Origin: Streptomyces sp. Ag109_O5-10
GTDB lineage: Bacteria > Actinomycetota > Actinomycetes > Streptomycetales > Streptomycetaceae
Direction: 5' to 3'
Assembly (NCBI RefSeq): GCF_900105755.1
Contig: NZ_FNTQ01000001.1
Location: 1,612,001-1,676,000 of the forward strand
Length of the DNA stretch: 64,000 nucleotides
Shown here: piece after piece, positions 58,642-64,000 of the stretch
How the letters are laid out: every line of letters begins with the position of its first letter
Position numbering within the stretch: position 1 is the stretch's first letter
Translations under genes and position numbers: made by a program
Notes under the pieces: generated by a model
What the model was told of the DNA's origin: nothing
Seen by the model: only the letters and a program-made list of their open reading frames with translations
Database searches by the model: none

Positions 58642-59942
58642 CGAGGAGGCTCCCATCGCTGAGCGTCGTCGCGGAGATCGTCGAGTACCGACCCCAAGGA
58701 CATCAACGCGCGTTGCACGTGCGGCAGTTCCAACGGTGCGGGTGACGTGAGGCATTCCAGGCGTTCCGCGTCGGTGCCGCCCAGCAGCGGGCCGGTGGCG
58801 AGCCGGACGCGCAGCGCGCCGAGGTCGTCGCCGAAGCGGTGGCCGCCGGGCGCGGGCATGCCGAGGCGGGCGGTGAGGAAGTCCTCCAACTCCTGTGCGT
58901 CGCCGACTCCGTGGGCGTCGAGCGCGGCGCGCAGCGGTTCCAGGTCGGCGTACAGGTGACGGCCGGCCTGCGGGGGCCGGGCCAGGGCGCCGCCGGCGAC
59001 GACCGAGACGTGCACGGCGGCGGCCACGCGCGCGTGCAGCCGTACGACGGCCTCCCGGCGCGCGGTGACGGGCCCGGGCTCGTCGAGCGCGTACCTCGCG
59101 GCGACCGCGACCGGTCCGGCGAGGCGGGCGCCCAGCGCCGTGAGGATGTCGAGCACGCGCGCGTGCAGGGCCCTGCCGGTGGCGCCCTCCGGGAACCGGG
59201 CGACGGCGGCGGGCCAGCCGGCCGGCAGCAGGGCACCGGCCAGGTCGGTGACGACGGTGACCCGGTCCGGGAGCATCTCGGCGGGGCTGAGCAGCACCGT
59301 GGCGTCCGGGGCGTGCAGGGTGTCGCGCCAGGTCTCGTCACTGACCAGGTGCAGTCCCGCGCCGGTCGCGGCCTCCACGGTCTCGTGCAGCAGTTCGGGC
59401 GGGGCGACGGTGGCGGTGGGGTCGTCGGCGACGGAGAGCACGAGCAGCCGGGGGTCGCCGCCCTCGTCCCGGACCCGGCGCACGGTCTCCAGCAGCGCGT
59501 ACGGGTCGGGGGCGCCGCCGGACTCGGCCGGGGTGGCCACGTGGAAGACGGGCCGGCCGAGGAGGCGGGCGTACGGCGCCCACCAGGCGGCGCAGGGACG
59601 CGGCACGAGGACGTCGCCGCCGAGCGCGGCGGTGAGCGCGAGGAGCAGGGCGGGGGCGCCGGGGCCCGCGGTCACCCGGCCTGGCGGCGCGGACAGCCCG
59701 CGGCGTTCCCAGTAGCCGCGGGCCGCGTCCAGCAGCGCCGGTCCGCCGCCGACGGGCTCCTCCGCGCCCAGGTTCGCGGCGGCGGCCAGGACGGCGGCGA
59801 GCTCGGGCAGGACGGGCAGCCCGTCGTCGGGCAGGGGCGGGCCGTAGCGGACGGGTCCGTGGCCTTCCGGTGACACCGGTCCGCGCTCCCGCGCGGAGCC
59901 GCCGTCCGCCGGTCCGTGGGCCCCGGGATCCGTCCGCCGCAT
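58638..59942 (-). CDS. Aminotransferase class I/II-fold protein lacking the PLP lysine
   Basis: 434 residues from ATG 59942. Domain pattern of fold-type I enzymes: PVLPELAAVLAAAANLGAEEPVGGGPALLDAARGYWERRGL, GLHLVSDETWRDTLHAPDATVLLS (PLP-N1 Asp in SDETW) and C-terminal GHRFGDDLGALRVRLATGPL. In the place of the Schiff-base lysine (usually S-L-S-K-x-x-x-x-G-W-R) is VTVVTDLAGALLPAGWPAAVARF, without Lys. NNPTG is DDPTATVA. It is therefore probably not a conventional transaminase. Coupled with the MBL-fold gene downstream. Confidence 0.85.
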   Translation of the reverse strand: MRRTDPGAHGPADGGSARERGPVSPEGHGPVRYGPPLPDDGLPVLPELAAVLAAAANLGAEEPVGGGPALLDAARGYWERRGLSAPPGRVTAGPGAPALLLALTAALGGDVLVPRPCAAWWAPYARLLGRPVFHVATPAESGGAPDPYALLETVRRVRDEGGDPRLLVLSVADDPTATVAPPELLHETVEAATGAGLHLVSDETWRDTLHAPDATVLLSPAEMLPDRVTVVTDLAGALLPAGWPAAVARFPEGATGRALHARVLDILTALGARLAGPVAVAARYALDEPGPVTARREAVVRLHARVAAAVHVSVVAGGALARPPQAGRHLYADLEPLRAALDAHGVGDAQELEDFLTARLGMPAPGGHRFGDDLGALRVRLATGPLLGGTDAERLECLTSPAPLELPHVQRALMSLGSVLDDLRDDAQRWEPPR

Positions 59943-60039
59943 CTCCGCCTCCGCGCAGTCCGTGGTGCCGTGTGCTGTCCGGTCCGGGTCGTGCGTACGG
60001 TGCCGGAGCGGTCGCTCCGGGTACCCGGCGGCGACCCGG

Positions 60040-61149
60040 TCACCCGTCCGCGCCGGACCTCCCGGCCCACAGCCGGTACGCCCGCCCGCCCCACAGTCGG
60101 TACGCGGCGCCGCAGCAGGCGGCCGCGATCAGCATCCCGCCCGCCACCAGCGCCGGTACGGACGTGTTGTAGGCGCCCCCGTCCCCGGCCGCCACCCCGT
60201 GCTGCACACCCGTCGCGGCGCAGGCGCCGTCACCGTCCCGGGCCGCGCCGCACTCCTGCCCGTCAACGCCCCCGCCGCCTCCGCACGACTGCTGCCCGCC
60301 GGAACAGGGTCGCTCGCCGCTCCCGTGCGGGACGCCGCCCTCATCTCCACGGGGGTCCGCGGCGCCGACGTCACCGCGGGCGGCCGCATCACCTTCACCA
60401 CGGTCACCGTGGAGGGCCGTGCCGTCGTCCCCACGATCACCGGGAGGGGCCGTGCCGACGTCCCCACGGACGCCGCCGCCCTCGTCGTCGCGGGCCGACA
60501 TGCCGTCGTCCCCGCGAGGGGCGGTTCCGTCGTCCACGCGCGGGGCCGTGCCGACGTCCCCGCCGGTGACGGTCCCGCCGTCCACCGGGGGCACCGCGCC
60601 ATCGTCGATCCGCGGCACGGTTCCGCCCCCGGTCTCCGGCACGGCCCCGCCCCCGGTCTCCGGTACGGCCCCGCCGCCGACCTCCGGCACAGCCCCGCCG
60701 CCTGCCTCCGGCGGGGACCCGCCTCCGCTCTGGAGGAACGGGCCGCCGTCTCCAGCGGAAGCCGTACCGCCGCCGTCCGGCGTCACGGCCGACCGCGCGT
60801 TTGCGGCCTGTCCCTGCTGCCCGCTCGCCGTCGGGCAGGTCCCGTCGACGGTGCGGGTGCCGTCCGGCCCGGCACCCGCCCTGTCCCCGGCGACGCCGCC
60901 CGCGGCCGCGTCACCCTCCGTGTAGGTCGCCGGCCGGTCGCCGGAGGCGGTCTGCGCGGGCGCCTGCCCGCCGGCCCGGCCGTCGGCGGCCGTCGCGCAG
61001 GTCGCCGGGACGGTGACGACGGCGCCGGGCCGGGTGCCGCCGGAGCCGGTCTCCGCGGCGTGGCCGGCGGCCGCGGCGGCCGTGCCGGTGGCGCCGAACG
61101 CGGCACCCGCCAGGACGGCGACGGACAGGGTGCGAACGCTGCGGCGCAT
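60040..61149 (-). CDS. Secreted repeat-rich Gly/Asp protein with C-terminal anchor helix
   Basis: 369 residues from ATG 61149 (AAGGAG upstream). Signal peptide 1-27 (VAVLAGAAFGATGTAAAAAG). Residues 130-190 carry the motif GGGAVPE in tandem (PPEAGGGAVPEVGGGAVPETGGGAVPETGGG), then a long Gly/Asp/Arg-rich region with DDGTAP/GDDG repeats. Near the C-terminus SVPALVAGGMLIAAACCGAAYRLW is a hydrophobic helix followed by a basic tail. No LPxTG. It is probably an extracellular, flexible, membrane-anchored stalk; function unknown. The repeats are visible at DNA level around 60590-60720. Confidence 0.7.
   Translation of the reverse strand: MRRSVRTLSVAVLAGAAFGATGTAAAAAGHAAETGSGGTRPGAVVTVPATCATAADGRAGGQAPAQTASGDRPATYTEGDAAAGGVAGDRAGAGPDGTRTVDGTCPTASGQQGQAANARSAVTPDGGGTASAGDGGPFLQSGGGSPPEAGGGAVPEVGGGAVPETGGGAVPETGGGTVPRIDDGAVPPVDGGTVTGGDVGTAPRVDDGTAPRGDDGMSARDDEGGGVRGDVGTAPPGDRGDDGTALHGDRGEGDAAARGDVGAADPRGDEGGVPHGSGERPCSGGQQSCGGGGGVDGQECGAARDGDGACAATGVQHGVAAGDGGAYNTSVPALVAGGMLIAAACCGAAYRLWGGRAYRLWAGRSGADG
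60590..60722. repeat. Tandem repeats encoding GGGAVPE units
   Basis: Four to five imperfect copies of a 21-24 bp unit containing GGCACGGCCCCGCC and a CCGGTCTCC stretch lie inside the secreted protein gene. Copy number may vary between strains. Confidence 0.65.
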
Positions 61150-61324
61150 GGGAGGAGCTCCTTGCACGGACGACTCGGAGGCACGGGGCCCGTACCCCCG
61201 CAGCCATCACAGCCCGGCCCGCGCGGGGCCGCGCGCGGCCGGACCCATTCGCGGGACACGCCTCCCCTTTCGGGTGACGTCACGGCCCCGTCGCGGCGGG
61301 TCGGAAACGGCCGGGCAGATCCCC

Positions 61325-61349
61325 GTGTCGGTCACCTGTCCCCGGGTAC
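61325..61349 (+). promoter_or_regulatory. SigB-type promoter
   Basis: GTGT (61325-61328), a 15-bp spacer, GGGTAC (61344-61349) matches the streptomycete SigB-type consensus GNNT-N14-16-GGGTAC/T. The DUF2795 gene starts 37 bp downstream. Confidence 0.5.
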
Positions 61350-61385
61350 GCGGTGCGCACCCCCTGACGTACCTGGAGGGAGAAC

Positions 61386-61766
61386 ATGCAGCGAGGCAGT
61401 GCCCGGCTGAACGTGCACCGGGACGAAGAGATGAAACACGAGCTCCAGGGCCTGCTCCGGTCCGGGCATCCGACGCGCACCGAGGACTGGAACGACCCCG
61501 AGCCGCCGGCCGAGGACGATCCGGAGGTGTACCGCGGTGCGCTGATGCCGGGGACCGGTGAGCAGCCGGCGCCGGAGAGCGTACGTCTGGAGTTGTCCAG
61601 GTACCTGACCCGGCACGACTTCCCGGCGGCGGCGCGCGAGCTGGCCGGCGTGCTGGGGCGCAGGAACGCCCCCGACATCCTGGTCGAGCGGGTTTCCCGG
61701 CTGCCGCGCTCGGCAACCTACGGCAGCCTGCTGGCGCTGGCCGAGGCGGTGACCGGCGGGAAGTGA
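61386..61766 (+). CDS. DUF2795 protein
   Basis: 126 residues from ATG 61386 (GGAGGGAGAAC upstream). The C-terminal 65 residues follow the DUF2795 pattern: ESVRLELSRYLTRHDFPAAARELAGVLGRRNAPDILVERVSRLPRSATYGSLLALAEAV. The N-terminal half is acidic and Pro-rich (TRTEDWNDPEPPAEDDPEVY). A SigB-type promoter lies upstream and a strong hairpin downstream, so it is a single-gene, probably stress-responsive, unit. Molecular role unknown. Confidence 0.85.
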   Translation: MQRGSARLNVHRDEEMKHELQGLLRSGHPTRTEDWNDPEPPAEDDPEVYRGALMPGTGEQPAPESVRLELSRYLTRHDFPAAARELAGVLGRRNAPDILVERVSRLPRSATYGSLLALAEAVTGGK

Positions 61767-61792
61767 GCCGGGCCCGGAGAATGGACCAAGGC

Positions 61793-61824
61793 GCGCACCG
61801 GCGGGCCCCCACCCGCCGGTGCGC
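61793..61824. terminator. Strong hairpin after the DUF2795 gene
   Basis: GCGCACCGGCGGG, loop CCCCCA, CCCGCCGGTGCGC: a perfect 13-bp stem. It separates the DUF2795 and PfpI-like genes. Confidence 0.85.
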
Positions 61825-61844
61825 CTCGGAAGGGAGTAAGCATC

Positions 61845-62378
61845 ATGCGTGTCGCTTTTCTGTCCGCGCCCGAGGGCGTCGAGCAGGTGGAGCTGACCGA
61901 GCCGTGGAAGGCGGTCTCCGACGCCGGGCACGAGCCGGTGCTGGTGTCGACGGAGTCGGGGCGGATCCAGGCCTTCGACCACCTGGACAAGGCGGAGACG
62001 TTCCCGGTGGACGAGGTGGTCGGCGAGACGTCGGCGGACTCGTTCGGGGCGCTCGTGCTGCCCGGCGGGGTGGCGAACCCGGACTTCCTGCGGACGGACG
62101 ACAAGGCCGTGGCGTTCGTGAAGGACTTCTTCGACGGCGGCCGGCCGGTCGCGGCGATCTGCCACGCGCCGTGGACCCTGGTCGAGGCGGACGTGCTGCG
62201 CGGCCGGACGCTGACCTCCTGGCCGAGTCTGCGGACCGACATCCGCAATGCGGGCGGCACCTGGGTCGACGAGCAGGTCAAGGTCTGCGACAGCGGCCCG
62301 AACAAGCTGGTCACCAGCCGTAAGCCGGACGATCTCAAGGCGTTCTGCGAGGCCTTCCTAGACGTCCTCGCCGAGTAG
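61845..62378 (+). CDS. DJ-1/PfpI-family protein (type 1 glutamine amidotransferase-like)
   Basis: 177 residues from ATG 61845 (GAAGGGAG upstream). MRVAFLSAPEGVEQVELTEPW, ALVLPGGVANPDFLR and PVAAICHAPWTLVEADVLRG (nucleophile Cys in the elbow AICHAPW, followed by His). This is the pattern of deglycase/chaperone/protease PfpI-like proteins (YhbO/general stress protein 18). It likely protects against stress or glycation. Confidence 0.9.
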   Translation: MRVAFLSAPEGVEQVELTEPWKAVSDAGHEPVLVSTESGRIQAFDHLDKAETFPVDEVVGETSADSFGALVLPGGVANPDFLRTDDKAVAFVKDFFDGGRPVAAICHAPWTLVEADVLRGRTLTSWPSLRTDIRNAGGTWVDEQVKVCDSGPNKLVTSRKPDDLKAFCEAFLDVLAE

Positions 62379-62416
62379 CCCGCGATCCGGTAGGCCGGAA
62401 CCAGGGCGCCGTGGCC

Positions 62417-62674
62417 TCAGCCGGCCGCGGCGCCCGGCGTCGCCGTCTCGGCGCAGTTCCGCTCCCGGGCACCCTCCCGGGTCCGGCCGGCGGCGACCAC
62501 ACGGCGCGGGTTACGCCGCAGGTACTCGCCCTCCAGCTGGGCCATGCGCTCGTTGTGGGCGCGCAGCGCGTCGTTCGAGCCGTACAGCAGGGTGTCGTGG
62601 CGCGTCCGGTGGATGGTCTCCAGCTCCTTCATGAGCTGCTGGTCGTCCAGCCGGCTGGGGTCGACTCCGGTCAT
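62417..62674 (-). CDS. DUF6158-like small protein
   Basis: 85 residues from ATG 62674. MTGVDPSRLDDQQLMKELETIHRTRHDTLLYGSNDALRAHNERMAQLEGEYLRRNPRRVVAAGRTREGARER matches, from memory, the conserved actinobacterial family DUF6158. It is all-helical and probably forms a coiled pair. Function unknown. Confidence 0.78.
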   Translation of the reverse strand: MTGVDPSRLDDQQLMKELETIHRTRHDTLLYGSNDALRAHNERMAQLEGEYLRRNPRRVVAAGRTREGARERNCAETATPGAAAG

Positions 62675-62781
62675 GGTGGTACCCCGCTCGTCGTGTGGGT
62701 CCCGGCGGTCCGGATTCCTGCCTCCACTGTACGAACATCCGGCCGCGCGGGCCTCCCTGGGGGCCGGCCCGCCGCCCGGCC

Positions 62782-64000
62782 CTACCGCACCCGCTCCACC
62801 CGGCGCTCGTCCCACACCGGCTCCGCGGTCTCGCGGACCCGGCCGTCGCTGCCGAAGACCAGGTAGCGGTCGAAGGAGCGGGCGAACCAGCGGTCGTGGG
62901 TGACGGCGAGCACCGTGCCGTCGAACGCCTCAAGACCCTCCTGGAGGGCCTCGGCGGACTCCAGGTCCAGGTTGTCGGTCGGCTCGTCCAGGAGCAGTGC
63001 CGTCACGCCCTGCAGCTCCAGCAACAGGATCTGGAACCGGGCCTGCTGGCCGCCCGACAGCCGATCGAAGTTCTGTTCGGCCTGCTGGGTGAGTTCGTAG
63101 CGGCGCAGGCGGGACATCGCCGCGCCGCGGTCCTGGGAGTGTTCCGTCCACAGGATGTCCAGCAGGGTCCGGCCCTCCAGCTCGGGGTGGGCGTGGGTCT
63201 GCGCGAAGTGCCCCGGGACCACGCGCGCGCCCAGCTTCCACTGCCCCTCGTGTGCCACCTCCTCGCCGGCCAGCAGGCGCAGGAAGTGCGACTTGCCGGA
63301 GCCGTTGGAGCCGAGGACGGCGACCCGTTCGCCGTAGAAGACCTCCAGGTCGAAGGGTTTCATCAGGCCGGTGAGTTCGAGCTGTGCGCAGGTCACGGCC
63401 CGTACGCCGGTACGGCCGCCCTTGATGCGCATCCTGATGTCCTGCTCGCGCGGCGGCTCCGGCGGCGGCCCGGCCTCCTCGAACTTGCGCAGGCGGGTCT
63501 GGGCGGCCGCGTACCGGGACGCCAACTCGTGCGAGATGGAGGCGGCCTGACGCAGGCTCAGCACCAGCTTCTTGAGCTGGGCGTGCTTCTCGTCCCAGCG
63601 CCGGCGCAGCTCCTCGAAGCGGGCGAAGCGTTCGCGGCGGGCCTCGTGGTAGGTGGCGAAGCCGCCGCCGTGTACCCAGGCGTCGGCACCGGTCGGCGAG
63701 GGCTCCACGGAGACGATCTTCTCGGCGGCGCGGGCGAGGAGTTCACGGTCGTGGGAGACGAACAGGACCGTCTTGCGGGTCTCCTTCAGCTGCTGCTCCA
63801 GCCAGCGCTTGCCGGGCACGTCGAGGTAGTTGTCCGGCTCGTCGAGCAGCAGCACCTCGTCGGTGCCCCGGAACAGCGCCTCGAGGACCAGCCGCTTCTG
63901 CTCGCCGCCGGAGAGGGTGCGCACCTGCCGCCACTGGGCCTTCTCGTACGGCACCCCGAGCGCGGCCATGGTGCACATGTCCCACAGGGTCTCGTGCTCG
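62782..64000 (-). CDS. ABC-F family ATPase, N-terminus beyond window
   Basis: The frame is open to the right edge (about 406 residues seen). The visible part holds the end of the first ABC domain (TLSGGEQKRLVLEALFRGTDEVLLLDEPDNYLDVPGKRWLEQQL), a linker of about 80 residues with coiled-coil features (ERFARFEELRRRWDEKHAQLKKLVLSL), then a complete second ABC domain: Walker A GSNGSGKSHFL, signature LSGGQQARFQILLLEL, Walker B ALLLDEPTDNLDLESAEAL. No membrane segments. ABC-F proteins act on the ribosome (translation or antibiotic protection). The first Walker A must lie upstream of the edge. Confidence 0.92.
   Translation of the reverse strand, partial: EHETLWDMCTMAALGVPYEKAQWRQVRTLSGGEQKRLVLEALFRGTDEVLLLDEPDNYLDVPGKRWLEQQLKETRKTVLFVSHDRELLARAAEKIVSVEPSPTGADAWVHGGGFATYHEARRERFARFEELRRRWDEKHAQLKKLVLSLRQAASISHELASRYAAAQTRLRKFEEAGPPPEPPREQDIRMRIKGGRTGVRAVTCAQLELTGLMKPFDLEVFYGERVAVLGSNGSGKSHFLRLLAGEEVAHEGQWKLGARVVPGHFAQTHAHPELEGRTLLDILWTEHSQDRGAAMSRLRRYELTQQAEQNFDRLSGGQQARFQILLLELQGVTALLLDEPTDNLDLESAEALQEGLEAFDGTVLAVTHDRWFARSFDRYLVFGSDGRVRETAEPVWDERRVERVR

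Overview
The window looks like a chromosomal segment of a Streptomyces-like actinomycete. It is very GC-rich, many genes start with GTG or TTG, ATGA start/stop overlaps are common, and there are actinobacterial hallmark families: Scr1-type XRE/DUF5753 regulators, a DUF574 methyltransferase remnant, two XRE regulators with MmyB-like sensor domains, DUF2795, DUF6158 and a GH75 chitosanase. I saw no rRNA, tRNA or CRISPR array.

Left part (0-16.4 kb): an edge-truncated GntR regulator, a KAS III enzyme and an oxalate/formate-type (OFA) MFS transporter with an overlapping 44-residue membrane partner. These diverge from an operon for an NAD-linked, Cys-containing formate dehydrogenase (PanE-like oxidoreductase, catalytic subunit, NuoE-NuoF fusion, Fe-S subunit, FdhD). 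The catalytic subunit is split: its N-terminal Fe4S4 domain sits at the C-terminus of a different subunit encoded further downstream. Two LysR regulators follow, each divergent from one target (SDR; bile-acid-symporter-like transporter) and each with a perfect inverted repeat of T-N11-A form in the intergenic region. An isochorismatase-like hydrolase and a long-chain acyl-CoA synthetase complete this part.

Centre left (16.4-28.3 kb) is the most striking system. One minus-strand run of nine coupled genes makes the cofactor PQQ (pqqA, C, D, E; no pqqB) and continues without a break into secreted glycan-degrading enzymes: GH105 unsaturated-uronyl hydrolase, a Tat-exported polysaccharide-lyase-like protein, a GH28-GH29-CBM32 fusion and a GH27-GH18 fusion. 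It ends with a secreted PQQ-dependent sugar dehydrogenase (CBM + two FnIII + AA12/GSDH-like domain). The layout implies that the cofactor and the enzyme that uses it are made together with the enzymes that release its sugar substrate from an acidic, probably pectic, polysaccharide.

Centre (28.3-38.3 kb): aldo/keto reductase, two-repeat monooxygenase-like protein, chitosanase with a palindromic operator, LLM-class oxidoreductase, methyltransferases, PhyH-like dioxygenase, pterin dehydratase and three XRE regulators.

38.3-47.8 kb shows insertion and decay. A 2.83-kb transposon with 14-bp inverted termini carries a HEAT-repeat passenger gene and duplicates the TGA stop codon of the upstream regulator. 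Beyond it lie an internally deleted DUF574 methyltransferase pseudogene and a narGHJ nitrate reductase operon whose narI has lost its haem-bearing core in frame. A further pseudogene (DUF1579-like) lies at 35.0 kb.

Right part (47.5-64 kb): a second-copy-type DnaK, OsmC, a MoxR ATPase/VWA metallopeptidase pair, a membrane phosphodiesterase, two metallo-beta-lactamase-fold proteins, a DedA protein, an aminotransferase-fold protein without its PLP lysine, a repeat-rich secreted protein, DUF2795 (behind a SigB-type promoter), PfpI-like, DUF6158 and an edge-truncated ABC-F protein.
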